Origin: Desulfosarcinaceae bacterium
GTDB lineage: Bacteria > Desulfobacterota > Desulfobacteria > Desulfobacterales > Desulfosarcinaceae
Assembly: GCA_030066015.1 (NCBI GenBank)
Contig: JASJCL010000010.1
Coordinates: 18,287-82,286, forward strand
DNA: 64,000 bases
Direction: 5' to 3'
The notes beneath the pieces are model-generated. The model did not search any database and was not told where the DNA came from. It saw only the letters and a list, made by a program, of their open reading frames with translations. The first letter of the stretch is position 1; each line of letters begins with the position of its first letter. Below are positions 8,355 to 17,920 of the stretch, one piece after another. The translations under genes and the position numbers were made by a program.

Positions 8355-8814
8355 GGGGGCACCTCCTCTTGTGTCCATCTTCCCCGAAGAACGATGGCGT
8401 TGCTGGAAGTGGTGGCGTTGGAACGAGTGGTGGATGACGGCTGTTGGTCAGAGGGGCAAATCTGTAAGGCAATCGTCTCGCTGGAGGGCAGGCTCACTGG
8501 AGCACTGTGGTCGGCGTAAGATCATCGTAGCGCCTGGGCCAATGGGTGTCAAATCCTGAAAAATCAAAAACCCTTATCCCCCGTGCGCGAGTTGACTTCC
8601 CCTTGTCGAGCCCTTAGATTAACGCCCGTAAAGTCCGTTTCCAAACACGATCACCGGGCCAACGCTTCGCCGCCAAACGTTCCCGTCCAATGCCGGCCCA
8701 AAATGTCGCAGCGCCGTTCCACCGCAACAGCAGCAACCCCATATCCGCAACCGATCCAATCGAAATGACGAACTGACGCATGCCCGCGGCAGAAGATCCC
8801 CAAGGAGAAGTGAC
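8355..8814. other. 460-bp gap between divergent genes
   Basis: No coding frame is convincing here. The stretch contains a sigma-70-like promoter on the plus strand (listed separately). The remainder would be the promoter region of the Cys-rich gene on the minus strand, where I cannot pick out a clear -35/-10. Confidence 0.4.
8592..8620 (+). promoter_or_regulatory. sigma-70-like promoter
   Basis: TTGACT (8592-8597), a 17-base spacer and TAGATT (8615-8620). It points at the TIGR03546-type gene, leaving an untranslated leader of about 185 bases. Confidence 0.45.
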
Positions 8815-9336
8815 ATGATTGAACTCGTGGCCAATCTGCTCAAAATTCTCAACTCCGAGACGGAACCCCGGCAGATCAGCCTGGGGATCTGCTTCGCCAT
8901 GGTGGCGGGCCTCACGCCACTTTGGCGACCCCATAACCTTTTGATATTGCTTCTGGTTCTTGTTCTGCGGGTCAATCTCTCGGCCTTCATCCTGGCGTGG
9001 GGCGTTTTCTCGGCCATCGCCTATCTCATAGACCCCCTCTTCCACAGCTTGGGGCTGGCGATTCTCAACGCCGACGGACTGAAGGGGCTTTGGACCACGC
9101 TCTACAACCATCCCTGGTTCCCCCTGACCCAGTTCAACCACAGTATCACCATGGGCAGCCTGGCCGTGACCGCGGTGCTCTTTGTGCCCCTCCTGCTGCT
9201 GGGCAACTTCATCATCCGCAACTACCGTGAGCACATCCTCGCCTATGTGCAGAAATCCCGCTTGGGACAGATGCTCAAGGCCACCAAAATCTTTGAAACC
9301 TATCAGACCCTGCGGGGTTGGGGAGGTGGTCGATGA
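8815..9336 (+). CDS. TIGR03546 family inner-membrane protein
   Basis: The protein has 173 residues with three or four hydrophobic segments (MVAGLTPLWRPHNLLILLLVLVL; LSAFILAWGVFSAIAYLI; MGSLAVTAVLFVPLLLLGNFII). It has the DUF2062-like sequence SLGICFAMVAGLTPLWRPHN of the TIGR03546 family. The family has no established function but usually precedes a TIGR03545 gene, exactly as here. The stop overlaps the next start (ATGA), so the two are translationally coupled. The ribosome site AAGGAG precedes the ATG by seven bases. Confidence 0.82.
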   Translation: MIELVANLLKILNSETEPRQISLGICFAMVAGLTPLWRPHNLLILLLVLVLRVNLSAFILAWGVFSAIAYLIDPLFHSLGLAILNADGLKGLWTTLYNHPWFPLTQFNHSITMGSLAVTAVLFVPLLLLGNFIIRNYREHILAYVQKSRLGQMLKATKIFETYQTLRGWGGGR

Positions 9337-11180
9337 GCCAGACGACGCAACCGCCGGCCAATGATTCGGAGAAGCGCGACGGTCCGAAATCGCCCCAGGG
9401 AGGCAAAAAAGGCTGGATCCGCTGGCCAGGCCTCATCGCGTTCGTGGCAATCACCCTGATCCTGGCCGTCGTTTGGCATTTTCTGGCGGACTGGTTGGTG
9501 AAGCGGGCCGTTGAATCGGCCGGCACCAGGGCGGTCGGCGCCAAGGTGGAAGTGGCCGCGGCCGATCTGAGCCTCTTCCCCGCCGGACTGGTGCTGGACG
9601 GACTACAGGTCACCAATCCTGACGCTCCCATGACCAACGCCGTTGAGATCGGTCGCGTGGGGATGGATCTGGAACTGGCCCAGCTCATCCGCCGTCGGGT
9701 GGTGGTCAATCTGATGCAGGTGGACGCACTGCGCTTCAACACGGAGCGGAAATCCTCCGGCGCGCTGCCCGACAAACAGCGCCGCAAGGAGGGGGCGGAC
9801 AGCGAGGGTGCCGGCGAAGCCCTTAAAAAAGGTCTGGAGAAGATGGGCTGCGGCAATTTCAAACTGCCCAGCTTCGAGAAGCCCGATCTGCAGAATCTGC
9901 TGGCCAACGAGCAGCTCAAATCTCTGGAGTTGGCCCAGCAATTGGAAGCCGACATCAAGGCCGAGGAGGCCTACTGGCAGAAGACCCTCAAAGAACTGCC
10001 CGATCAACAGACGCTAAAGGCCTACGAAGAGAAGTTGAAAGGGCTCTCATCCAAGAAGAGCGACCTGGGTGCGCTATTGGGCAAAGCGGGAGACGCCCTC
10101 ACTGTCCAGAAGGAGCTTCGGGCCGATCTCGAGCGGATCAAAGCGGCCCAGCAGCGCTTTCAAAAAAGCAGCCGCGACCTCCGGCAGCGGGTGCAGCAGC
10201 TGCCCAAGGCGCCCATGGCCGACGTGCGTCGTCTTCAGGCGAAATACAGCCTCAGCGCCGACGGACTGGCCAATCTCAGCCAATTGCTCATTGGCGGCCA
10301 GCTCTGCGACCACTGGCAGACCGCCTGGGAATGGTATCAACGGCTCAAGCCCTATATTGCGCAGGCGACGGCGGGAGGGGAAGCGGCGGCACCCGAACCG
10401 GAGCGCGGGACCGGCGCCTACGTGCGATTCACCGAGAAGACCCCCCTACCCACCTTTCTGATTCGCCAAACCAAGGCCTCGGTCCAATTGCCGCTGGGCG
10501 CCTTGAGCGGCAAAATTGAAAACATCAACAGCAACCCGCCCCTTCTGGGAAAGCCCACCGCCTTCAACTTCCTGGGGCGTGATCTTGCCGCGGCCAAATC
10601 CCTCTCCGCCACAGGGCTGATCGATCTGGTAACCCCCGGCGACCCGAGCAGCCGCGCCAAGCTGGAACTCAACGGCTATCAGCTCGACAAGGTGCCCCTC
10701 TCCAGGGAAGCGGCCCTGCCCGTTACGGTGGATACCGCACTGGCCGATCTGGCGGCCGATTTTTCATTTGCAGAGCAGCGGGTGAACACCTCGGTGGACA
10801 TGGACTTCGACGCCGTCAAGCTCTCTGCCGCCGCTCCCGCAGGCGACAACGCGGTCCAGACAGCCCTCATCAATGGCCTCACCGGCATCCGCCGCTTCGA
10901 CCTGGTGGCGTCGGTGATGGGGAATGTGGATGACTATCGCATGAAGATCCGCTCGAGTTTGGACCAGACCTTAAAAGACGCCGTGGGCGGCCTCGTTAAG
11001 AAGGAGGCCGCCAAACTCAGTGCACAGATCGAGAGCAAGGTCCGCCAGGCGGTGTCCGCGCCACTGTCCAATGCGCAGCAGCAGATCGATGTGTTGGGAC
11101 CGGTGGGTGACGAGCTGCAAAAACGCCTCAACATCGGCGGAGAACTCCTCAAGGGCAGCGGCCTCAAACTGCCCTTTTAA
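9333..11180 (+). CDS. TIGR03545 family protein (AsmA-like, membrane anchored)
   Basis: The protein has 615 residues. A short cytoplasmic N-terminus leads into one transmembrane helix ([26 protein letters not shown]), then a large presumably periplasmic part. The sequence after the helix ([47 protein letters not shown]) resembles the AsmA/DUF748 lead-in. Long helical segments follow between about residues 180 and 290 (probable coiled coil), and the rest is beta-rich. This matches TIGR03545. A role in envelope lipid or outer-membrane transport is only suggested by the AsmA-like feature. The start at 9333 (not 9318) is set by GGGGAGG and the ATGA overlap. Confidence 0.8.
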   Translation: MSQTTQPPANDSEKRDGPKSPQGGKKGWIRWPGLIAFVAITLILAVVWHFLADWLVKRAVESAGTRAVGAKVEVAAADLSLFPAGLVLDGLQVTNPDAPMTNAVEIGRVGMDLELAQLIRRRVVVNLMQVDALRFNTERKSSGALPDKQRRKEGADSEGAGEALKKGLEKMGCGNFKLPSFEKPDLQNLLANEQLKSLELAQQLEADIKAEEAYWQKTLKELPDQQTLKAYEEKLKGLSSKKSDLGALLGKAGDALTVQKELRADLERIKAAQQRFQKSSRDLRQRVQQLPKAPMADVRRLQAKYSLSADGLANLSQLLIGGQLCDHWQTAWEWYQRLKPYIAQATAGGEAAAPEPERGTGAYVRFTEKTPLPTFLIRQTKASVQLPLGALSGKIENINSNPPLLGKPTAFNFLGRDLAAAKSLSATGLIDLVTPGDPSSRAKLELNGYQLDKVPLSREAALPVTVDTALADLAADFSFAEQRVNTSVDMDFDAVKLSAAAPAGDNAVQTALINGLTGIRRFDLVASVMGNVDDYRMKIRSSLDQTLKDAVGGLVKKEAAKLSAQIESKVRQAVSAPLSNAQQQIDVLGPVGDELQKRLNIGGELLKGSGLKLPF

Positions 11181-11230
11181 GCCCCTCACATTCAGACCGG
11201 CACCGTACGCCTGCGCCCTCCCTCAAAATG

Positions 11231-11279
11231 CCCCCAAGCGGCCTCACCAAATGTGAAGCCGCTTGGGGGTGTTTCTTTT
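11231..11279 (+). terminator. strong intrinsic terminator of the TIGR03546-03545 operon
   Basis: CCCCCAAGCGGC (11231-11242) pairs perfectly with GCCGCTTGGGGG (11258-11269). An inner TCAC/GTGA pairing extends the stem. TGTTTCTTTT follows. Confidence 0.85.
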
Positions 11280-11306
11280 CGCCAGCATTAAATCGATCTG
11301 CAATCC

Positions 11307-11344
11307 TTGACATGCCATTTATTGGATATATTACTTTTTGTAAT
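11307..11344 (+). promoter_or_regulatory. dnaK promoter region with ATTAC/GTAAT inverted repeat
   Basis: TTGACA (11307-11312) is followed by a possible -10 TATTAC (11329-11334). Just downstream, ATTAC-TTTTT-GTAAT (11330-11344) forms an inverted repeat. TTGACA-NNN-CATTTATT recurs upstream of hsp20 at 17381. A classical CIRCE element is absent. Assignment to a heat-shock sigma factor is inference. Confidence 0.5.
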
Positions 11345-11389
11345 GATATTTTAATCGTAATACAACAACAGACCGACAGGGAGGTTGAG

Positions 11390-13300
11390 ATGCAACCCAT
11401 CATAGGTATCGATCTGGGCACCACCAATTCCTGCGTGGCCGCATTGGAAAACAAGGATCCCAAGGTGATCCCCAATGCCGAGGGCGGGCGTACAACACCC
11501 TCCGTCTTTGCCGTGAGTTCCGGCGGAGAGCGCCTGGTAGGCCAGTTGGCCAAACGCCAGGCCGTCACCAACCCCGAGAACACCGTATTCGGCGTCAAGC
11601 GACTCATTGGCCGCAAATACGACAGCGCCGAGGTCGTCCAAGACCGTGAGGTTCTGCCTTACCGGATCGTGGCGGCGGACAACGGCGACGCTGCCATCCA
11701 GGTCCAGGGTCGTCGCTACAGTCCGGCGGAGATCTCCGCCCAGGTGTTGGCGGACCTGAAAAAAGCGGCCGAGGATCATCTGGGAACAGCGGTCAAGGAC
11801 GCCGTCATCACCGTACCGGCCTACTTCAACGACAGCCAGCGGCAGGCCACCAAGGACGCCGGCAAAATCGCCGGTCTCAACGTCCTGAGAATCATCAACG
11901 AACCAACCGCGGCGGCATTGGCCTATGGCATGGACCGCAAGGGGGATCAGACCATCGCCGTCTTCGATTTGGGGGGTGGCACCTTCGATATCTCCATCCT
12001 CGACATCGGCGATGGCGTCTTCGAGGTCAAAGCCACCAACGGCGACACCCACCTGGGGGGCGAGGACTTCGATCTGCGTCTGATCGAACACCTGGCCGAC
12101 GAGTTCCGGAAAGATCAGGGCATCGACCTGCGGGGGGACACCATGGCCCTTCAGCGCCTCAAGGAAGCCGCCGAGAAGGCCAAGATGGAGCTCTCCAGCA
12201 CCATGGAAACGGACATCAACCTGCCCTTCATCACGGCGGATGCCGGCGGACCAAAGCACCTCAACCTCAAGCTCACCCGCGCCAAGCTGGAGAGCCTGGT
12301 GGGCGATCTGCTCGATCGCCTGGAGGGTCCTTGCCGCACGGCGCTGACGGACGCCGTCTATGCCACCGGTGACATCGACGCCGTCATCCTGGTGGGCGGC
12401 ATGACGCGCATGCCGGCCGTCCAGTCGCGCGTACAGCAGATATTTGGCAGGGAACCGGCCAAGTCGGTCAATCCCGACGAGGTGGTCGCCATGGGGGCCA
12501 GCATCCAGGCCGGGGTGCTGAAGGGGGATCTCAAGGATGTGTTGCTGCTGGACGTGACGCCCCTCAGTCTGGGCATCGAAACCCTGGGCGGCGTGACCAC
12601 CAAGCTGATCGAGAAAAACACCACAATCCCCACCCGCAAGAGTGAGGTCTTCTCCACGGCGGCGGACAACCAACCTGCCGTCAGCGTTCACGTGCTGCAG
12701 GGGGAGCGGGAGATGGCGTCGGACAACAAGACCCTGGGTCGTTTCGAACTGACCGGCATCCCGCCGGCGCCCCGCGGTACCCCGCAAATCGAGGTGAGCT
12801 TCGATATCGACGCCAACGGCATCGTCAAGGTCAGCGCCAAGGACATGGCCACCGGCAAGGAGCAGTCGATCCAGATCACCGCCTCCAGCGGCCTGCGCCA
12901 GAGCGAGATCGATGCCTTGATCCGCGATGCCGAGGCACACCGTGAAGCGGATGCGCGTAAAAAGCAGGCCGTGGAGACCCGCAACCGGGCCGACCACCTT
13001 GTCTATACGGTCGAAAAAACCTTGAGTGACCTGGGCGCCCAGGTCGACCCAAATCTCAGGGCGCAGGCCGAAGCCGCCACGGGGGATCTCCAGCAAGCGC
13101 TAAAAAGCGAGGATACCGAACGGATCCAACGCGCCAGCGATACCCTGGAAACCCTTGTTCAGCAGATCGGCCAGGCGGCCTACGCCGGTCAGGGCGGCTC
13201 ACCCGGCGGTCACGCTGCAGCGGGGGCGCCCGGAAGCGGTGGCGCCGACAGCCCCAAAGGCGATGACGTGGTGGATGCGGAGTATGAGGAGGTGGCGTGA
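11390..13300 (+). CDS. dnaK: Molecular chaperone DnaK (Hsp70)
   Basis: DnaK is a 636-residue cytoplasmic ATP-dependent chaperone. The actin-like ATPase opens with [14 protein letters not shown] and contains [29 protein letters not shown] and [12 protein letters not shown]. The linker is [15 protein letters not shown], followed by the substrate-binding domain and a helical lid. The C-terminus is Gly/Ala-rich and ends [11 protein letters not shown], the usual DnaK tail. The ATG at 11390 follows GGGAGG. A longer in-frame extension to 11228 runs through the upstream terminator and is not real. No grpE or dnaJ is adjacent, so this may be a second or stand-alone dnaK copy. Confidence 0.97.
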   Translation: MQPIIGIDLGTTNSCVAALENKDPKVIPNAEGGRTTPSVFAVSSGGERLVGQLAKRQAVTNPENTVFGVKRLIGRKYDSAEVVQDREVLPYRIVAADNGDAAIQVQGRRYSPAEISAQVLADLKKAAEDHLGTAVKDAVITVPAYFNDSQRQATKDAGKIAGLNVLRIINEPTAAALAYGMDRKGDQTIAVFDLGGGTFDISILDIGDGVFEVKATNGDTHLGGEDFDLRLIEHLADEFRKDQGIDLRGDTMALQRLKEAAEKAKMELSSTMETDINLPFITADAGGPKHLNLKLTRAKLESLVGDLLDRLEGPCRTALTDAVYATGDIDAVILVGGMTRMPAVQSRVQQIFGREPAKSVNPDEVVAMGASIQAGVLKGDLKDVLLLDVTPLSLGIETLGGVTTKLIEKNTTIPTRKSEVFSTAADNQPAVSVHVLQGEREMASDNKTLGRFELTGIPPAPRGTPQIEVSFDIDANGIVKVSAKDMATGKEQSIQITASSGLRQSEIDALIRDAEAHREADARKKQAVETRNRADHLVYTVEKTLSDLGAQVDPNLRAQAEAATGDLQQALKSEDTERIQRASDTLETLVQQIGQAAYAGQGGSPGGHAAAGAPGSGGADSPKGDDVVDAEYEEVA

Positions 13301-13397
13301 TCCGCCGAGCGGATCGAATCGGCCCGGCCCGATAGACGGATTGGGCCGACCGCCCGCTGCAGTCGCCATCCGATCGACCAGGTCTCAGTCCATATGA

Positions 13398-13439
13398 CGC
13401 CACTGCCCCCTTTTTTCGGGGGGGCAGTGGCGTTTTTTT
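13398..13439 (+). terminator. intrinsic terminator after dnaK
   Basis: CGCCACTGCCCCC and GGGGGCAGTGGCG form a 13-bp stem around a T-rich loop, followed by seven Ts. The T-tract runs into the stop codon of the convergent radical SAM gene. Confidence 0.92.
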
Positions 13440-14796
13440 AGGTCCCCTCTCTCACCCACGCCTTGATCTGAGCCAGATAGGACCAGCTGAAACCTTCGGG
13501 AACGCAGGGCAGGATAGCGTTGTTGCAGTAAATGGGGTCCGCTTCCAGATCGTAGGGGGAGGCGTCGACGGCCGCGCGCCACAGCCGGGTTCCGGGGATG
13601 GGCGTGTAGTATGCGGGGATGGGCGTAATCCCGGCGCCGTGGACGATAGCGATGGATCGTCGCAAGGTCGGGAGGTCCTGGCCAGGCAGACCGGCCAGCA
13701 AATAGGCGCCCAGTTGCTCGCGCGCAAAGCCGGCCCGCCGCAGGTAGCCGACGCAGGCGGTGAACTCGTTGGCCGTAACCTTGGCGTCCAGCGAGCCGCG
13801 CGTCTCGAAGGCGGCGGTCTCCAGCCCCAGGCGAAGGGTGTGGAAGCCCGACTGATGCATGAGTTCGGCCAGTGGCGTGGTGATATTGCGGATGTGAAGG
13901 GCGTTGGGTGTGTGGAGCCTGAGGTCGAGTCCCCGGTCGACGATCCCCCGCAGCAGAGGGACGGCGTGACGCTGGGCATCGACCAGAAAGGCGTCGTCAT
14001 AGAGGGCGATATCCCGAACCCCGTTCGCCGTATGCCAGTGGACAATCTCGGCCAGCACGGACTGCGGTGACCGCAGGCGGCGCTCCGGGTTGAGTATTCG
14101 GGATGCGCAGTAAGCGCAATCGAAGGGACACCCACGGCTGGTTTGCAGGGGCAGATAGGCCATCTTCCGCAGAAGGTCCAGCGCTGGCCGTGGCCAGGCG
14201 TCCATATCAGCGGGATCGATGCGGGAGGTGGCCCATCGTCGGCCCAGCCCGGGGACCAGATCGCCCACCAGTTCCAGAATGCGGGCTTCCGCCTCGCCGG
14301 TCATCACCACGTCGGCGCCGCTGTTGCGACGGGCGTGTTCAGGATAGAGGGTGGCGTAGGTGCCGCCCAGCACCACGGGTACCCCGGGATAGGCGGCCCT
14401 CAGTTCGGCAATGGTCTCTTGTACACCGGGATACCAATAGGTCATCAGAGAGGTCACCAGCACCGCGTCGGGGCGCGGCAGTTGCCGCAAGTCCTCCCGT
14501 AGCCAGGCCGGGGGGATGCCATACCGCGAATAGGTGCGGGGGATGTGCGCCAAGGCCGCCGGCGGTTCGATGGGCGTCTTGAGGAAGGGGCCCCGGCCGC
14601 AGCGGTGCCGCGGATCGGCGGGGACGGCCCGTGGATGAAAGCGATCCAGGCAGTCAATGAAGCTGACCCGGCAACCATGCGCCCGCAGGATGGCCCCCAG
14701 GGATAACAAGCCCAGGGGTTTGGCCCACACATCGTAGGCAGCGAAATCGTGAATCCAAGGGTTGACCAGGAGGATGTGGGCAGCGGCCGTCCTCAC
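13438..14796 (-). CDS. B12-binding domain radical SAM protein
   Basis: This 452-residue cytoplasmic enzyme has a cobalamin-binding-type Rossmann domain at the N-terminus (ILLVNPW..., LGLLSLGAILRAHGCRVSFIDC, GVPVVLGGTYATLYPE). The radical SAM core carries Cys223, Cys227 and Cys230 (RGCPFDCAYC) for the 4Fe-4S cluster. AYLLAGLPGQDLPTL is a typical late core motif. The substrate is unknown. It lies nine bases after the AsnC/siroheme-decarboxylase-like gene in the same direction, so a tetrapyrrole-linked role is possible but unproven. The start is GTG with no good ribosome site, so coupling to the upstream gene is likely. Confidence 0.88.
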   Translation of the reverse strand: MRTAAAHILLVNPWIHDFAAYDVWAKPLGLLSLGAILRAHGCRVSFIDCLDRFHPRAVPADPRHRCGRGPFLKTPIEPPAALAHIPRTYSRYGIPPAWLREDLRQLPRPDAVLVTSLMTYWYPGVQETIAELRAAYPGVPVVLGGTYATLYPEHARRNSGADVVMTGEAEARILELVGDLVPGLGRRWATSRIDPADMDAWPRPALDLLRKMAYLPLQTSRGCPFDCAYCASRILNPERRLRSPQSVLAEIVHWHTANGVRDIALYDDAFLVDAQRHAVPLLRGIVDRGLDLRLHTPNALHIRNITTPLAELMHQSGFHTLRLGLETAAFETRGSLDAKVTANEFTACVGYLRRAGFAREQLGAYLLAGLPGQDLPTLRRSIAIVHGAGITPIPAYYTPIPGTRLWRAAVDASPYDLEADPIYCNNAILPCVPEGFSWSYLAQIKAWVREGT

Positions 14797-14805
14797 GGTG
14801 AGTGA

Positions 14806-15279
14806 TCAATCGGTGGGGAAATAGGTCATGGAGGTTTTCTTCAGCTCCTCCTTGCTGAAGAGCAGCTCATAGGTCGAAACGCCTGCCTTCGCGGCCATTT
14901 CACGGGCGGTGGCGATACAATCCGCCTCGCTGGTGCCGTGAATCATGGTGTAGAGATTGTAAGGCCACGTTGGCTTGGGATCCCGCCGATAGCAGTGGGA
15001 TACCTGGGGGAAAGCGGCCATGAGGGCGCCCACCTCCTCGATGCGCGCCTCATCCACCTGCCAGGCGGTCATGGCGTTGGCGTCGAAGCCGGATCGCTGA
15101 TGGCGCAGGGTGGCCCCGAATCGCCGCATGATGCCGCGGTCGACCAGACTCTGCAAAACCGCCAGCAGCTCCTCTTCGCGGATGCCGATGGCGTGGGCGA
15201 TTTCTCGGTAGGGTTGCTCGACGATGGGCATATCACCCTGGATAGAGGCGATGACACGTTTTTCGATTTCGGTCAGCAT
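14806..15279 (-). CDS. Siroheme decarboxylase-like AsnC/Lrp family protein (AhbA/AhbB-type)
   Basis: The protein has about 157 residues. An AsnC-type winged helix (EIEKRVIASIQGDMPIVEQPYREIAHAIGIREEELLAVLQSL) is followed by an RRFGATLRHQRSGFDANAM segment and VSHCYRRDPKPTWPYNLYTMIHG. The latter matches the AhbA/AhbB/NirDLGH siroheme decarboxylase family, which makes 12,18-didecarboxysiroheme in the alternative heme (or heme d1) pathway. Those enzymes act as AhbA-AhbB pairs; only one subunit is present in this window, so a partner elsewhere or a divergent function must be assumed. ATG at 15279 is preferred; a TTG at 15315 would add 12 residues. Neither has a strong ribosome site. Confidence 0.8.
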   Translation of the reverse strand: MLTEIEKRVIASIQGDMPIVEQPYREIAHAIGIREEELLAVLQSLVDRGIMRRFGATLRHQRSGFDANAMTAWQVDEARIEEVGALMAAFPQVSHCYRRDPKPTWPYNLYTMIHGTSEADCIATAREMAAKAGVSTYELLFSKEELKKTSMTYFPTD

Positions 15280-15521
15280 CTCGCGGGTATACGTTGAGGG
15301 GCACCGGGAAGTCAAGCCCCGAACAGGAGGGTCGCCAGCCGGCGGAAACCGGTGTACCGGCCCCTGACGGCCGCCTTGCGGGTGCCAATGAGGGCCGCGC
15401 CCCCCCTACAGTGATGCCGTTTCCCGCATCTTCGCGACCGCTGAATCCGTTTGGGACCGATCGGCGTCGGCCGAAGCGGGCCCACGTGGTGGGCGGCGTC
15501 CGCACCGTGCCCAGCGGGGAA

Positions 15522-16622
15522 TCATTTATCGGGAAAGAGTCGATGAATCTCCGCTTCAGAGGCTCCGCAGATCCCGCGTTCGGTGATGAAGCCGGTCACC
15601 AGGCGGGAAGGTGTCACATCGAAGGCGTAGTTGCCGGCGGGGCTGTCCAGCGGCGGCACGAGCACTGTGCGCACCTCCCCGTCCACCAGCCCCTGGATTT
15701 GACGGACCTCATCGGGGTCGCGCTCTTCGATGGGAATCTCCGCGAGACCGTCGCGCATCTGCCAATCGAAGGTGCTCGAGGGCAGCGCCACGTAGAATGG
15801 CACCTCGTTGTCATGGGCGGCCAGCGCCTTGAGATAGGTGCCGATCTTGTTGGCCACGTCCCCCGTGTGGGTGGTGCGGTCCGTCCCCACGATCACCAGA
15901 TCCACCCTACCATGCTGCATGAGGTGTCCGCCGGCATTATCGGTAATCACCGTGTGGGGCACCCCTTGGCGGCCCAACTCCCAGGCCGTCAGTCGGGCAC
16001 CCTGATTGAGGGGCCGGGTTTCGTCCACCCAAACGTGCACATCGAGGCCGGCCGCCGCGGCGGCATACACCGGGGCGGTTGCGGTGCCCCACTCCACACA
16101 GGCCAACCACCCGGCGTTGCAATGGGTAAGGATGTTGACCGTACCGCCGTCCTTTCGCTCACTGAGTGCCCGGATGAGCTCGACCCCATGCTGTCCGATC
16201 CGGCGGCAATTTTCCACCTCCTCCTCGGCGATGTCGGCCGCCAGCTCGCGGGTGATCTCAACCAGTTCTGCGGGGCTTGTCGCGGCCGCTGTGGCCTCGA
16301 GGGCGCGGTCCACTGCCCAGGCCAAATTAACCGCGGTGGGTCGGGCCGCTTTGAGACGGTCACATTCTGCCTTGAAAAAGGCCAGCGGTTCATTATGATG
16401 GGTGGCGGCGATGGCGGCCAGCATGGTTCCATAAGCGCCGCTCACGCCGATGAGGGGCGCCCCCCGCACGTACATCTCCTGAATGGCGATGATCATCTCG
16501 TCAACGGTCCGCAGGGGCGCCACCACGAGGTGGTGGGGCAGTTGTCGCTGATCGATGACATGGACAATTGTCGGATCATCGCCCAGCCAGATCGGTCGTT
16601 TCGGCCTTGATGCTCTCTGCAT
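15522..16622 (-). CDS. mtnA: S-methyl-5-thioribose-1-phosphate isomerase (MtnA)
   Basis: MtnA converts methylthioribose-1-phosphate to methylthioribulose-1-phosphate in the methionine salvage pathway. The product has 366 residues, within the usual length. Recognition comes from VRGAPLIGVSGAYG, the catalytic-cysteine segment LTHCNAGWLACVEWGTA, VWVDETRPLNQGARLTAWEL and the catalytic-aspartate segment IVGTDRTTHTGDVANKIGTY. It belongs to the eIF2B-like fold. GAGGAG four bases before the ATG supports the start. No other salvage genes are adjacent, so it may serve the purine/DHAP-shunt variants seen in anaerobes. Confidence 0.94.
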   Translation of the reverse strand: MQRASRPKRPIWLGDDPTIVHVIDQRQLPHHLVVAPLRTVDEMIIAIQEMYVRGAPLIGVSGAYGTMLAAIAATHHNEPLAFFKAECDRLKAARPTAVNLAWAVDRALEATAAATSPAELVEITRELAADIAEEEVENCRRIGQHGVELIRALSERKDGGTVNILTHCNAGWLACVEWGTATAPVYAAAAAGLDVHVWVDETRPLNQGARLTAWELGRQGVPHTVITDNAGGHLMQHGRVDLVIVGTDRTTHTGDVANKIGTYLKALAAHDNEVPFYVALPSSTFDWQMRDGLAEIPIEERDPDEVRQIQGLVDGEVRTVLVPPLDSPAGNYAFDVTPSRLVTGFITERGICGASEAEIHRLFPDK

Positions 16623-16857
16623 GGATCTCCTCGTTAAACGTGTTGTTGCGGTACAAAGCCGCCTGTCAACCCAATCCGCGGGTGTGTAGTGGAAAGCTAT
16701 TGCGAGGCCTGCTGTGCCTGGGCCAGTGATGCCAACACATCCCGATTAGGCCCGTATTGGTCCTCAATTTGTCGGACCAGTTATCCTCCAGGTGTCGGTC
16801 CCGCTGTGCGGCGGCCGGCGCCCACTCTGCACCTTAGAACTTATGGGAGGTCTATCG

Positions 16858-17217
16858 ATGACGGACAATGTGGTTATTACCCTTTCCTGCGGCACTGACA
16901 ACCCCAATCGTGCCACTCGCGCCTTTCACCTGGCCACCATCGCCCACAAGGAGGGCAAGAACACGACGGTTTTTTTGCTGGATGACGCCGTCTTCCTGGC
17001 CAAGAAGGGCCTGGCCGACAATCTGCGGGCCGCAACCGGCGACATCGCTGATGATTTGATCACCTATCTGCAGGCGCACAGCGTTCCCATACTGGCTTGT
17101 ACGCCATGCGCCAAGGCGCGTCGCATCACCGAAGCGGATCTCATCGAAGGCGCTCGCATGGGCACCGCCGTGGAGCTGATCCAGCTCTCCTGCGACGCCG
17201 CCGTCATCAGCCTCTAG
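16858..17217 (+). CDS. DsrE family protein
   Basis: This is a 119-residue cytoplasmic protein of the DsrE/DsrF-like fold (VVITLSCGTDNPNRATRAFHLATIAHKEGKNTTVFLLDDAVFLAKKG). A conserved Cys motif, ILACTPCAKARRI, near residue 80 would be the sulfur-carrying site by analogy to DsrE/TusD. Such proteins relay sulfane sulfur or act as small redox partners, and they are common in sulfur-metabolising bacteria. GGGAGG seven bases upstream sets the start at 16858 rather than the longer frame from 16792. No dsr genes are nearby. Confidence 0.85.
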   Translation: MTDNVVITLSCGTDNPNRATRAFHLATIAHKEGKNTTVFLLDDAVFLAKKGLADNLRAATGDIADDLITYLQAHSVPILACTPCAKARRITEADLIEGARMGTAVELIQLSCDAAVISL

Positions 17218-17320
17218 GCACGCCCACCGAGGAGGGCAATAGCCCGGCGCTGCCCGCTTCACCGGGAGTGACCAATGCAGCGCGACGATATCGTTGCGCC
17301 GGCACGGCTGTACCCATATT

Positions 17321-17397
17321 ACATTACTTATTTTTAAAATATATTTTTAGTAATGTTATCTAAATTATAATTTAGGATATTGACACATCATTTATTA
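17321..17397 (+). promoter_or_regulatory. AT-rich hsp20 control region with inverted repeat and dnaK-like element
   Basis: ACATTACT (17321-17328) and AGTAATGT (17349-17356) are perfect inverted repeats 20 bases apart in very AT-rich DNA. Downstream, TTGACA-CAT-CATTTATT (17381-17397) repeats the dnaK upstream element (TTGACA-TGC-CATTTATT). This AT island stands out in a GC-rich window. Confidence 0.5.
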
Positions 17398-17453
17398 CGC
17401 TTAACTTCCGTCTAATGATAATGCGAACCACAACAGCAAGCGGAGGTAATCCC

Positions 17454-17897
17454 ATGAATCTGATGATCAGAAGACCGAACAGAGCTCGCTGGGCGATGAC
17501 CCGCCCGATGGACAGAGTGTTCGACGACTTTTTCGCACCGTTCTTTAATGAGAGCTGGCTTGCCAAGGAAACCCAGTGGCAGCCGATGGTCGACGTCGTC
17601 GAAGAGGAGGCCCAGTTCCGTGTGAATGCAGAACTGCCGGGCATCGACAAGAAAGATATCCACGTGGACGTCAAAAACAACGTCCTCACCCTGCGGGGCG
17701 AGCGTTCCGAGGAGAAGCGCGATGAGACCGGCCACTATTATCGCCGCGAGCGTCGCTTCGGGAGCTTCACCCGACGCTTCAACTTGCCGGAAAACGTGGA
17801 CCCGGAGGCCATCACGGCGGATTACAAAAACGGGGTCCTGAGCATCACCATCCCCAAACCGGAAAAATCGGTTCCCAAAGAGATCACGGTACACTGA
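17454..17897 (+). CDS. Hsp20/alpha-crystallin family small heat-shock protein
   Basis: This 147-residue ATP-independent holdase chaperone acts in the cytoplasm. The alpha-crystallin domain (about 45-140) includes FRVNAELPGIDKKDIHVDVKNNVLTLRGER, RRFGSFTRRFNLPENVD and YKNGVLSITIPK. EITV at the C-terminus serves as the I-x-I/V motif. The N-terminus MNLMIRRPNRARWAM is typical. GGAGGT six bases before the ATG at 17454 sets the start. It precedes an HtpX-like protease gene by about 100 bp, with a long hairpin between, suggesting a stress operon. Confidence 0.94.
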   Translation: MNLMIRRPNRARWAMTRPMDRVFDDFFAPFFNESWLAKETQWQPMVDVVEEEAQFRVNAELPGIDKKDIHVDVKNNVLTLRGERSEEKRDETGHYYRRERRFGSFTRRFNLPENVDPEAITADYKNGVLSITIPKPEKSVPKEITVH

Positions 17898-17920
17898 TGC
17901 CGCCTTGGCGGATCCATTGA

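Noticed and set aside
11280..11389. CIRCE/HrcA element before dnaK
   Set aside because: No TTAGCACTC-N9-GAGTGCTAA or close variant is present; the repeat seen is ATTAC/GTAAT.
11351..13096. 581-residue minus-strand frame over dnaK
   Set aside because: Antisense shadow of a highly conserved chaperone gene.
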